A DNA stretch of 64,000 bases from Flavobacterium ginsengisoli (GTDB lineage Bacteria; Bacteroidota; Bacteroidia; Flavobacteriales; Flavobacteriaceae). The first letter of the stretch is position 1. Every line of letters begins with the position of its first letter. The translations under genes and the position numbers were made by a program. The DNA lies in NCBI RefSeq assembly GCF_029625315.1, contig NZ_CP121110.1, positions 3,171,001-3,235,000 on the forward strand, read 5' to 3'. Positions 46,696 to 56,700 of the stretch are shown here, piece by piece. The notes beneath the pieces were generated by a model. It was not told the DNA's origin and searched no databases. It saw only the letters and a list, made by a program, of their open reading frames with translations.

Positions 46696-48903
46696 ATGAA
46701 AAAATTTATAATTGCCCTTATTTTAGGGTTTTCGAGCATTCTTACTGCTCAAAACTCGGTTTCTGGAACAGTAACCGACAATCAAAATAATCCATTGCCT
46801 GGAGTTTCTGTTTATGCTCCAGAATTACATAAAGGAACTACGACAGACGCAAATGGAAAGTACGAATTGAATAATCTTCCTAACGGAAGCTTACGTATTG
46901 CTTTTACTTATGTTGGATACGCCAATCAAAACAAAACAATTGTTAAATTACTGAAACAAAATACGCTAGACATTGTTCTTGAAGAGTCTATTTTAGAAAT
47001 GGACGAAGTGGTAGTTTCAACGCCTTTCAACAAATTACAATCTCAAAACGTAATGAAAATTGAGCATGAAAGCATTAAAACATTACAGCAAAAAGGAACC
47101 TCTACTTTGATTGAAGGTTTGGCGACAATTCCTGGAGTTTCTCAGATTTCTACAGGAACTTCTATCGGAAAACCAGTAATTCGTGGACTTAGCGGTAATC
47201 GCGTTTTGGTTTATTCTCAAGGTGTCCGTATCGAAAACCAACAGTTTGGAGACGAACATGGTTTAGGTTTAAACGATGCCGGAATTGAAAGCGTTGAAGT
47301 CATTAAAGGTCCAGCTTCATTATTGTATGGTTCTGATGCATTAGGAGGTGTTTTATATTTCAATCCTGAAAAATTTGCTGATGCAGGTACTTTCAAAGCC
47401 AATTTCAGCCAAAAATATTTTACAAATACAGAAGGAAGCAATTCATCAATTGGATTAAAAACTTCTACTGATAATTGGAAATTCTTAGCTAGAGGAAGCT
47501 ACAACACACATTCTGATTACAAGATTTCTGGCGGCGACCGCGTAACAAATTCTCGCTATAATGAAACTGATTTTAAAACTGGAATTGGTTACAGCAACTC
47601 TACTTTTTCTAGTGTTGTTCGATATAATTACAACAAATTGGATATTGGAATTCCTGAAGACGGAATTGCTGAACAATCCTCAAGCAAAGACACTCAATTT
47701 CCAAGACAAGGAATTTTTAATCATTTATTGAGTTTAAACAATGTTATCTTTTTCGAAAACTCTAAACTAGATGTTGATTTAGGATATATCGCAAATGACA
47801 GAAGCGAGTTTGAAGACAGCAACGAGGCTTCTTTACACATGAAATTGAATACTTTTAATTATAATGCAAAATACCATTTTCCTAAATTCGGAAAAATCGA
47901 AACTATTTTTGGTGTTCAAGGAATGCATCAGACAAACAAAAATTCTGGAGAAGAATACTTGATTCCAGATGCCACAACTAATGATTTTGGTGTTTTTGGA
48001 ACCGCCAACTACGAATGGGAAAACAGCGTTATTCAAGCCGGATTGCGTTTTGACAACAGAAACATTACTTCTATCGCTCACGGAACCGAAGGCGAAGAAG
48101 GTTATTTTCAGGCTTTAGATCGTTCTTTTGATAGTTTCAATGCTTCTTTAGGTTACAAAACTAAACTAGCAGAGCCGTTAACGTTTCGCTTAAATGTGGC
48201 GACTGGTTTTAGAGCGCCAAACTTAGCTGAGTTAACTTCAAACGGCGTTCACGAAGGAACGAATCGTTATGAAATTGGAAATGCTGATTTAAAAACAGAA
48301 CAAAACGTGCAAACCGATTTGAATTTAGAGTATAAAAATACGCATTTTGAATTTTTCGTAAACGGGTTCTACAATCATGTAAACAATTATATCTACACTT
48401 CGCCAACTGGAGAAATTAGAGACGATAATGATGTTTTTGCTTATGTTCAAGACAATGCACAATTGTACGGGGGAGAAGTTGGCCTTCACTTTCACCCGCA
48501 TCCATTAGATTGGTTGCATTTTGAAACTAGTTTTGAAACTGTTACAGGTAAAAAAGAAAACAAAGATTATCTGCCTTTGATTCCTGCAAACAATTGGAAT
48601 AATACATTAAGAACTGAATTTAATATTAAAAACTGGTTAAGCGAAGGTTTTGCTTCTTTGAATGTTTCTTCAACTTTTAACCAAGATAATGTAAGTGGTT
48701 TCGAAACTGCCTCTAAAGGTTATACTTTGGTAAACTTAGGTTTTGGAGGAACAGTTAAACTAGGAAAAACTGCTTTTGACATCAACCTAAACGGAAACAA
48801 TTTATTTGATAAAAAATACATTGCTCACCTTTCTAGATTAAAAACAGACGGTATTCCGAATATTGGAAGAAATATCGTTTTGGGGGTTAACTTTAATCTG
48901 TAA
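46696..48903 (+). CDS. TonB-dependent receptor with CarboxypepD-regulatory-like domain
   Basis: The 735-residue protein has a signal peptide (to LTAQN), a carboxypeptidase-regulatory-like domain (VSGTVTDNQNNPLPGVSV, about 20-98), a TonB-box region MDEVVVSTPF, a plug domain (VIRGLSGNRVLVYSQGVR, VEVIKGPASLLYGSDALGG) and a 22-stranded barrel ending FNL. The plug segment GDEHGLGLND parallels GADHGLEID of the receptor at 6249. It follows the second small His/Cys gene by 163 bp. A metal or metallophore substrate is likely. Confidence 0.88.
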   Translation: MKKFIIALILGFSSILTAQNSVSGTVTDNQNNPLPGVSVYAPELHKGTTTDANGKYELNNLPNGSLRIAFTYVGYANQNKTIVKLLKQNTLDIVLEESILEMDEVVVSTPFNKLQSQNVMKIEHESIKTLQQKGTSTLIEGLATIPGVSQISTGTSIGKPVIRGLSGNRVLVYSQGVRIENQQFGDEHGLGLNDAGIESVEVIKGPASLLYGSDALGGVLYFNPEKFADAGTFKANFSQKYFTNTEGSNSSIGLKTSTDNWKFLARGSYNTHSDYKISGGDRVTNSRYNETDFKTGIGYSNSTFSSVVRYNYNKLDIGIPEDGIAEQSSSKDTQFPRQGIFNHLLSLNNVIFFENSKLDVDLGYIANDRSEFEDSNEASLHMKLNTFNYNAKYHFPKFGKIETIFGVQGMHQTNKNSGEEYLIPDATTNDFGVFGTANYEWENSVIQAGLRFDNRNITSIAHGTEGEEGYFQALDRSFDSFNASLGYKTKLAEPLTFRLNVATGFRAPNLAELTSNGVHEGTNRYEIGNADLKTEQNVQTDLNLEYKNTHFEFFVNGFYNHVNNYIYTSPTGEIRDDNDVFAYVQDNAQLYGGEVGLHFHPHPLDWLHFETSFETVTGKKENKDYLPLIPANNWNNTLRTEFNIKNWLSEGFASLNVSSTFNQDNVSGFETASKGYTLVNLGFGGTVKLGKTAFDINLNGNNLFDKKYIAHLSRLKTDGIPNIGRNIVLGVNFNL

Positions 48904-48912
48904 CAATTTCAA

Positions 48913-48977
48913 ACCATATAAGTCATATAAGTAAAATTAAGCAAACGGTTTAAATGAACTTACATCACTTATATGGT
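48913..48977. repeat. Inverted repeat ACCATATAAGT / ACTTATATGGT
   Basis: The same outer arms as at 21484-21681, here 43 bp apart. The element follows the receptor gene and may act as a weak terminator or a dispersed repeat. Confidence 0.7.
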
Positions 48978-49013
48978 TTAATTTTTCATTTCAATTTTCA
49001 CAACAAAAAGTGC

Positions 49014-49021
49014 TATTTTTG
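49014..49021 (+). promoter_or_regulatory. -7 element of the prolyl oligopeptidase gene
   Basis: TATTTTTG matches TAnnTTTG 21 bp before ATG 49043. No good upstream TTG was seen. Confidence 0.5.
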
Positions 49022-49042
49022 TTACAACAGATAAAACTAACT

Positions 49043-51151
49043 ATGAAAAAAACATTTTTATTAATGGCAATTACAACCGCAGGAATTTCGTTTGGACAAG
49101 GCAAATTGCAATATCCGCAAACTAAAAAAGGAGAAACTGTTGATGTTTATTTTGACACCAAAGTAAGCGATCCGTATCGCTGGCTAGAAGATGATAAATC
49201 TGCTGAAACAGGTGCTTGGGTAAAAGCCGAAAACGAAGTTACTTATGGTTATTTAGATAAAATTCCATTTCGTAACGAACTTAAAAAGCGAATGGAAAAA
49301 CTTTGGAACTACGAAAAAATTGGAGCTCCATCTAAAGAAGGAAAATTTGCTTATTACTCTAAAAACAATGGACTTCAGAATCAATCTGTTGTTTACAGAA
49401 AAGATGAAAATGGTAAAGAAGAAGTTTTCTTAGATCCAAATACTTTTTCTAAAGACGGAACAACTTCTCTTGGCGGACTTGATTTTTCTAAAGACGGAAG
49501 CAAAGCTGCTTATGCAATTTCTGAAGGCGGAAGCGACTGGAGAAAAGTAATCATTATAGATGCACTTTCTAAGAAAGTTTTAGAAGATACTTTGGTTGAC
49601 ATAAAATTTAGTGGCGTTTCTTGGCATGGAAATGAAGGTTTTTACTACTCTAGTTATGACAAGCCGAAAGGAAGTGAATTATCTGCTAAAACAGATCAGC
49701 ATAAATTATATTTCCACAAATTGGGAACTTCTCAAAAAGACGATAAAGTAATTTTTGGAGCTGATCAGAAAAGAAGATATGTAGGCGGATATGTTACTGA
49801 AGACAATCGTTATTTGGTAATTACAGTCGCTAACTCTACTTACGGAAATGAATTGTACATTAAAGATCTAACTAAAGCAAATAGTCCTATTGTTACAATC
49901 GTTGACAATTTTGACAGCGATAATAATGTTATCGAAAACGAAGGAAGCAAATTATTTATCGAAACAGATTTTAAGGCTCCTAATAAACGTATTGTAACCG
50001 TTGATGCAGCAAATCCGAAACCTGAGAATTGGAAAGATTTTATTAAAGAAACTAAAGATATTTTATCTCCTTCAACTGGCGGTGGTTATTTCTTTGCGAA
50101 TTATACTAAAGATGCCGTTTCATTTGTACAACAATATGATTACAATGGAAAATTAGTTCGTGAAATTAAACTTCCTGCTGTTGGAACTGCTGGTGGATTT
50201 AGCGGTAAAAAAGCTGACAAAATTTTATACTACAGCTTTGCTAATTATACAACTCCAGGAAGCATCTATTCTTTGGAACCAAAATCTGGCAAATCTGAAG
50301 TATATCAAAAACCAAAAGTAGATTTCAAAAGCGAAGATTATGAGTCTAAACAAGTTTTCTATACTTCAAAAGATGGTACAAAAGTTCCGATGATTATTAC
50401 GTATAAAAAAGGAACAAAATTAGACGGTAAAAACCCAACTATTCTTTACGGTTACGGCGGATTCAATATTTCTTTAACACCAAGCTTTAGCATTGCTAAT
50501 GCAGTTTGGATGGAAAACGGAGGTGTTTATGCAGTTGCTAACCTTAGAGGTGGTGGCGAGTACGGAAAAAAATGGCATGATGCAGGAACAAAACTTCAAA
50601 AACAAAATGTATTTGATGATTTCATTGTCATTGCAGAATATTTAATCGCTCAAAAATATACCTCATCTGATTATTTAGCCATTCGCGGAGGATCTAATGG
50701 AGGTTTGTTAGTTGGTGCAACAATGACACAACGTCCTGATTTAATGAAAGTGGCTCTACCAGCTGTTGGAGTTATGGACATGCTTCGTTACAATGCTTTT
50801 ACAGCAGGTGCAGGATGGGCTTTTGATTATGGAACTGCTCAAGACAGCAAAGAAATGTTTGAATATTTAAAAGGATATTCTCCAGTTCATAATGTAAAAC
50901 CAGGAACTCATTATCCTGCAACAATGGTAACTACTGGAGATCATGATGACCGTGTAGTTCCTGCACACAGTTTCAAATTTGCTTCTGAATTACAGGAAAA
51001 ACAAACAGGAGAAAACCCAGTTTTAATTAGAATTGATGTTAAAGCAGGTCATGGAGCAGGAAAATCTGTTGCCGCTACGATTCAAGAGAACGTAGACATT
51101 CAAGCTTTTACACTTTACAATATGGGTTTTAAAGCTTTGCCTAAAAAGTAA
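49043..51151 (+). CDS. Prolyl oligopeptidase, S9A family, secreted
   Basis: Start taken at ATG 49043 (MKKTFLLMAITTAGISFGQ), which gives a signal peptide; the frame from 49010 lies in the promoter. The 702-residue protein has an N-terminal seven-bladed propeller and a C-terminal alpha/beta hydrolase domain with GGSNGG (Ser 551), Asp in GDHDDRVVP (about 635) and His in AGHGAGK (about 670). It cuts peptides after proline, probably in the periplasm. Confidence 0.93.
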   Translation: MKKTFLLMAITTAGISFGQGKLQYPQTKKGETVDVYFDTKVSDPYRWLEDDKSAETGAWVKAENEVTYGYLDKIPFRNELKKRMEKLWNYEKIGAPSKEGKFAYYSKNNGLQNQSVVYRKDENGKEEVFLDPNTFSKDGTTSLGGLDFSKDGSKAAYAISEGGSDWRKVIIIDALSKKVLEDTLVDIKFSGVSWHGNEGFYYSSYDKPKGSELSAKTDQHKLYFHKLGTSQKDDKVIFGADQKRRYVGGYVTEDNRYLVITVANSTYGNELYIKDLTKANSPIVTIVDNFDSDNNVIENEGSKLFIETDFKAPNKRIVTVDAANPKPENWKDFIKETKDILSPSTGGGYFFANYTKDAVSFVQQYDYNGKLVREIKLPAVGTAGGFSGKKADKILYYSFANYTTPGSIYSLEPKSGKSEVYQKPKVDFKSEDYESKQVFYTSKDGTKVPMIITYKKGTKLDGKNPTILYGYGGFNISLTPSFSIANAVWMENGGVYAVANLRGGGEYGKKWHDAGTKLQKQNVFDDFIVIAEYLIAQKYTSSDYLAIRGGSNGGLLVGATMTQRPDLMKVALPAVGVMDMLRYNAFTAGAGWAFDYGTAQDSKEMFEYLKGYSPVHNVKPGTHYPATMVTTGDHDDRVVPAHSFKFASELQEKQTGENPVLIRIDVKAGHGAGKSVAATIQENVDIQAFTLYNMGFKALPKK

Positions 51152-51172
51152 AACTTTAAGCTTAATTTTTTT

Positions 51173-51380
51173 AGCCACGAATTCATGATTTATTTGTGAG
51201 TTCGTGGCTTTATTTTTTTTGCCACGAATTTCACGAATTAGCACGAATTTAATTAATGGGAATTTGTAGAGTGCTTTTTGCCACAGATTAAAATGATTTT
51301 TATAATCTGTGAAAATCTTTTTAATCTGTGGCAAATATTATAACCACAAAGAATTAGTGGAAATTAGTGCAATTCGTGGC
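51173..51380. repeat. Cluster of nested GCCACGAATT / GCCACAGATT palindromes
   Basis: Three pairs of arms: 51173-51209 (AGCCACGAATTC.. to ..GTTCGTGGCT), the outer pair 51221-51380 (GCCACGAATT to AATTCGTGGC) and a GCCACAGATT-type element at 51280-51332 nested inside the latter. This shows insertion of one repeat type into another. Confidence 0.82.
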
Positions 51381-51390
51381 AAACCTTTTT

Positions 51391-51398
51391 TAAATTTG
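51391..51398 (+). promoter_or_regulatory. -7 element of the oxidoreductase gene
   Basis: TAAATTTG matches TAnnTTTG 20 bp before the ATG at 51419. Confidence 0.5.
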
Positions 51399-51418
51399 AG
51401 AAACTAAAAACTTACACA

Positions 51419-52414
51419 ATGGAAATTATAAAATGGGGAATTATTGGCTGCGGGAATGTGACTGAAGTAAAAAGCGGACCTGCATTTCAGAAAGCTCCAA
51501 ACTCTGCTTTGGTTGCTGTTATGCGAAGAGATGCGGCACTTGCCGAAGATTACGCAAAACGCCACAATGTTCCAAAATGGTATTCGAATGCTGAAGATTT
51601 AATTAATGATCCGGAGGTCGATGCTGTTTATATCGCTACTCCTCCATCTTCTCATAAAGAATACACCATTTTATGTGCTAAAGCTGGAAAGCCAGTTTAT
51701 GTAGAAAAACCGATGGCATTGACGTTTGAAGAATGCAACGAAATGATCAACACTTGCAAAGAGCATAATGTTCCTCTATTTGTTGCGTATTACAGAAGAG
51801 CTTTACCTCGTTTTTTAAAGATAAAAGAAATTATTGATCAAGGAAAATTAGGAACTATCAGACACGTCAATTGTGTTTTGTACCATCCTTTTGAAGCACG
51901 TTATGATGACGAAATCAATCTTCCGTGGACTGTTTTACCGCATATTTCAGGAGGCGGAATTTTTGTTGATTTGGCTTGCCATACTTTAGATTTCCTTGAT
52001 TTTGTTTTAGGTCCGATTAAATCAGTTCGCGGACATGCGACTTCTCAATTAATGGCTTATCCTGCAGAAGATGCTGTTTCAATGTCATTTTTATTTGAAA
52101 ACGGAATTCACGGTTCTGGAATATGGGATTTTGCGAGCTTTGAACGTTATGATAACACTGAAATTGTAGGAGATAAAGGTAAAATCTCGTTTTCTACTTT
52201 TGGAAATGATCCTGTTCATATTCAATATGCAAATGGAGACAAAGAAAGTATTACGATAGAAAATCCTCTTCATATTCAACAACCATTTATTGAAACTGTT
52301 CTTGCTGAATTATTAGGCAAAGAAAACGCTTCTCCATCTAAAGGAACTTCTGGCGCAAGAACCACTTGGGTTATTGATCAGGTTTTGAAAGAATTTAGAG
52401 AAGCTTCAAAATAG
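51419..52414 (+). CDS. Gfo/Idh/MocA family oxidoreductase
   Basis: The 331-residue protein has an N-terminal Rossmann domain (GIIGCGNV, about 8-15) and the family motif EKPMAL (about 96-101) with the conserved Lys, followed by the alpha/beta substrate domain. It would oxidise or reduce a sugar or polyol with NAD(P). No neighbouring gene reveals the substrate. Confidence 0.9.
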   Translation: MEIIKWGIIGCGNVTEVKSGPAFQKAPNSALVAVMRRDAALAEDYAKRHNVPKWYSNAEDLINDPEVDAVYIATPPSSHKEYTILCAKAGKPVYVEKPMALTFEECNEMINTCKEHNVPLFVAYYRRALPRFLKIKEIIDQGKLGTIRHVNCVLYHPFEARYDDEINLPWTVLPHISGGGIFVDLACHTLDFLDFVLGPIKSVRGHATSQLMAYPAEDAVSMSFLFENGIHGSGIWDFASFERYDNTEIVGDKGKISFSTFGNDPVHIQYANGDKESITIENPLHIQQPFIETVLAELLGKENASPSKGTSGARTTWVIDQVLKEFREASK

Positions 52415-52578
52415 TATATTGTTGAATTACCTCCTGCTTTAGCTGAAGGAATAATTTCAAAAAAATCATATAGGACTTTAGCCAAACTAATAGTTGGGCT
52501 AAAGCCTTTTTTATTCTCTTCAATCTCAATAACCTCGAGCTAAAGCTAGAGGCAACTTATAAAAAAATCTAAAGACAA

Positions 52579-52612
52579 AAAAAGAGGATATTCGAAAGAA
52601 TATCCTCTTTTT
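52579..52612. terminator. Bidirectional terminator
   Basis: A 15-bp perfect stem AAAAAGAGGATATTC / GAATATCCTCTTTTT with loop GAAA, between convergent genes. Confidence 0.9.
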
Positions 52613-52641
52613 TTAAACTGTAAACTATAAAAAAATGGAAA

Positions 52642-53580
52642 TTATAGGCTGTATTTGATACCTAATGTTAATCCTAAACCAGAAATTCCAACATAAGAGC
52701 TTAACTCATCCATTGCTTTTGTTGAATCAACTCCGTTTGGATTAGTTGCGCCGTTATTTGAATTAACATTCAAACTATCTCTATAATTTGTGTGAATTTG
52801 CGCTGTAGTTCTACTAGCTAACGCATCATTTCCGTTAACTGTAAAATCAGTGGTTTCTTTTGTTTTTCCGTGAACTGTAAAATTACGGTATTCTAATTCT
52901 GCAAAAGCAGAAAGGTGTGAAGTCAACTTATAAGTTGTACCTACAGCAGCAGTGAATCCAATTGTTGGATTTGGTTTTACTTTATCAACACTGTGAACAT
53001 TTCCAAAAACTGGAGCGCCAGTACCTGGATTAACTCCAACTGGAGCAACAGCATCTGTTTTAATTTCTAAATCTCCATGAATTGGAACTAAAACCCCAAC
53101 TTTTGTATAAGGTTCAAATCCGTTAGATTCTCCTAAAAACATTACAATTGCAGGCGCAATATCAAAAGCTGTAATTTGACCAACTGATTTAAAATTATAA
53201 ATACCTGTTGTTGCAGATGTTGGAATGTAAGGCTGATCAGAAGTTGTTTGAGCCATTGTTTTGTCGTGGCTAGTGTAATAGTTAACCCCAAGCTCTACTC
53301 CTATACGAGTTGAAAAACGGTATCCCGCAGTTATTCCAGTTCTGAAACCTTGTCCAAAAGAACCTGTAATACTTTTTTCAGAAACTAATTTTCCTCCTAC
53401 ATAAGTTCTATCCAATGCAGCATTTCCTCCCACAGTTGGAAACTCAGTTGAAGCAGTTTGATTGAAATATGATCCTCCTAATTTGAAGTACCATGTTTCT
53501 GGTTTGTCCGCTTTTTCTGTCTGCGCCATTGTTGCCATTGAGCAAACTAATAATCCTAATAAAAATAGGTTCTTTTTCAT
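52642..53580 (-). CDS. Outer-membrane beta-barrel protein
   Basis: The 312-residue protein has a signal peptide (MKKNLFLLGLLVCSMATMAQ) and an alternating strand pattern (FRTGITAGYRFSTRIGVELGVNYY, ITAFDIAPAIVMFLG, TYKLTSHLSAFAELEYRNF, GLTLGIKYSL) of a porin-like barrel. Long Ser/Thr/Asn-rich loops lie between strands. The last residue group ends in aromatic-leucine as usual for barrels. Substrate unknown. Confidence 0.8.
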   Translation of the reverse strand: MKKNLFLLGLLVCSMATMAQTEKADKPETWYFKLGGSYFNQTASTEFPTVGGNAALDRTYVGGKLVSEKSITGSFGQGFRTGITAGYRFSTRIGVELGVNYYTSHDKTMAQTTSDQPYIPTSATTGIYNFKSVGQITAFDIAPAIVMFLGESNGFEPYTKVGVLVPIHGDLEIKTDAVAPVGVNPGTGAPVFGNVHSVDKVKPNPTIGFTAAVGTTYKLTSHLSAFAELEYRNFTVHGKTKETTDFTVNGNDALASRTTAQIHTNYRDSLNVNSNNGATNPNGVDSTKAMDELSSYVGISGLGLTLGIKYSL

Positions 53581-53602
53581 AATTTTGATTTATTGATTTA
53601 TA

Positions 53603-53634
53603 CAAACTTAGAATATTTTAACACATTCTTACAA
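53603..53634 (-). promoter_or_regulatory. Promoter of the barrel protein gene
   Basis: Minus strand TTG (53632-53634), 21 bp, TAAGTTTG (53603-53610). It lies 22 bp before the start codon. Confidence 0.55.
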
Positions 53635-53757
53635 TTTGTAAAGTTAGACTCGGAACGAAAACGTTGTAATTTTGGACAATATTACTAAAAAACTATTATG
53701 CATGCATATTTTTAACATAAAAAATTAACATGTGTTTAAAATTTAACTGTTAAATTT

Positions 53758-56700
53758 TTAGTTCAATTTAAAATTAATCTGCATTTTCTCCAATTCCTGC
53801 AATAATTCAGTGGAAATTTTAACCTTCAAACGGCGACTTGGCATACTCAATTTGGTCACTACTTTTATCTCTTCGACCTCATTTACTTCTTGGATTTTTG
53901 TATCCTCCATTGCGGCATCTTCACTCTCATTATCAGCTTCAAAAACGCCATCTTCTGAGTCTTCAAAATCTGTTGGAGTTTCTACCTCAACCAGTTTTTT
54001 TATTTTTTCTAATTCCATGATTTCAAAAGTCACAGAATTATCTCCTTTATTTTCATTGAACAAATGACTCAGTTTATGAATAAACTCAGGATGAAGATCT
54101 TTAATATTTAGCAATAAAATTAGCTTTTTAGCAAAAGCTTCCAAGATATCCTGCAATTGTCGAATCTCAACAAACTGCATTCTTGGATCGGATTTCTTAC
54201 CAGTATCGTGATTTACCCATCCGTCTTTGATCATTATTTTCAAAAAGGCAAAATTGTTCTGAATTAAGAAATGGCGGAACTTCAAGTATTCTTCACCAAA
54301 AATCTTAAACTCGTAACTTTCATCATAACCTTCTAAGTTGAATGCTGCCCAACCTTTTCCGTTTTTGGCAACACGATGCTGTACATTATTGATAATTCCT
54401 GCAAAGTGTAAATTCTTTCCAACAAACTCATTCATGCTTTTCAACGATTCCAATCGGTTATTGCAGAAGTATTTCATCTCAAATCTAAAATCATCAAGCG
54501 GATGTCCAGAAATATAGATTCCAACAACTTCTTTTTCTTTTGCCAGTTTCTCCATTGTACTCCAATCTTCACATGGCGGTACAACTGGTTCGGCAATTTG
54601 AACTTCACTAGCTTCTCCGAACAAACTTACTTGCGAAGAGTTTTCATTTTCTTGAAATTTCGATCCGTAGCGCATTGCCTTTTCGTAGAAAGTAATTCCG
54701 TCACCATCGTCGTGGAAATATTGGGCTCTGGTTGTTCCTTCAAAAGAATCAAAACCTCCGGCGAGTGCTAAATTCTCAATCGCTTTTTTGTTAGTCGCAC
54801 GCAAATCAATTCGTTTTGCCAAATCAAAAATCGATTTATATCTTCCGTCTTTTCTGTTTTCAACAATGGTTTCTACTGCTCCAGAACCAACACCTTTAAT
54901 CGCTCCCATTCCGAAACGAACTGCGTAGTCATCGTTTACAGTAAATTTATAGTACGATTCGTTTACGTCTGGTCCAAGAACTTGTAATCCCATACGTTTA
55001 CATTCTTCCATGAAGAAAGAAACTTGTTTGATATCGTTCATGTTATTCGAAAGTACCGCTGCCATATATTCCGCAGGATAATGCGCTTTCAAATAAGCCG
55101 TTTGGTACGCAATCCAGGCATAACAAGTAGAGTGCGATTTGTTGAAGGCATAACTCGCAAAAGCTTCCCAGTCTTTCCAGATTTTCTCCAGAATCTTTGC
55201 ATCGTGACCTTTTGTCTGCTGCTTGTTCAACAAACTTCGGCTTCATTTTATCTAATACGTCTTTTTGTTTCTTACCCATCGCTTTACGCAAAACGTCGGC
55301 CTCACCCTTTGTAAATCCTGCCAAAGACTGAGACAAAAGCATTACCTGCTCTTGGTAAACCGTAATTCCATAGGTTTCAGACAAATATTCCGCACAGGCA
55401 TCTAAATCGTATTTAATTTCCTCGTCGCCGTTTTTTCTTCGAACGAAAGACGGAATATACTCCAAAGGTCCCGGACGATACAATGCATTCATGGCAATTA
55501 AATCTCCAAAAACCGTTGGCTTAAGATCTTTCATGTATTTCTGCATCCCAGGCGACTCATATTGGAAGATTCCAACGGTTTCACCTCTTTGGAAAAGCGC
55601 ATATGTTTCTTCGTCATCGATTGGGAAAGTATCAGGATCTAGTTCGATTCCTGTTCTGTATTTTACCAATTTTACGGTATCTTTTATCAGCGTTAGGGTC
55701 TTCAGACCCAAGAAGTCCATTTTCAGCAATCCGGCACTTTCTGCAACCGAGTTATCAAACTGTGTTACATATAAATCTGAATCTTTTGCTGTTGTTACAG
55801 GAACGTAATTCGTAATATCCGACGGCGTAATAATAACCCCGCAGGCGTGAATTCCAGTGTTACGCATCGATCCTTCAAGGATTTTTGCCTGCTGAATGGT
55901 TTCTCCTGCCAAGTCATCTTCATTGGCAATCGCAATTAATTCTTTAACATTATCAAATTCGTCCGAACGAAGGGCTTTTTTGACTTCCTCTTCACTCTCC
56001 GAAATAAAACGCGCCAAATTCCATTTTGACGGCATCATTCCCGGAATCAGTTTTGCGATTCTATCAGCTTCAAATAAAGGTAAATCCAATACACGCGCCG
56101 TATCACGAATCGCCGATTTGGTTGCCATTTTACCATAAGTGATAATCTGCGCAACCTGTTTTTGACCGTATTTATTGATTACGTATTCCATTACACGTCC
56201 ACGACCTTCGTCATCAAAGTCGATATCAATATCGGGCATCGATACACGGTCAGGATTTAGGAAACGCTCAAAAAGTAAGTCATATTTAATTGGGTCAATG
56301 TTTGTAATTCCGAGACAATATGCAACGGCAGAACCCGCTGCAGAACCACGACCCGGACCAACCGAAACGTCCATTTTTCTTGCTTCCGCGATGAAATCCT
56401 GTACAATCAAGAAATAACCCGGATAACCTGAGTTTGAAATCGTCATTAACTCAAAATCCAAACGTTCCTGAATTGATTCCGTAATTTCTCCATATCTTCT
56501 TTTGGCACCTTCCATAGTAAGATGTCTCAAGTATTTATTTTCTCCACGTACACCACCGTCTTCTTCATCTTCGGGAACCATAAATTCGTCGGGGATTTCG
56601 AATTTCGGAAGTAATACATCTCGATACAATGAATATCCTTCAACCTTATCAATAATTTCCTGAATATTGATAATCGCTTCTGGCAAATCAGCAAAAAGCT

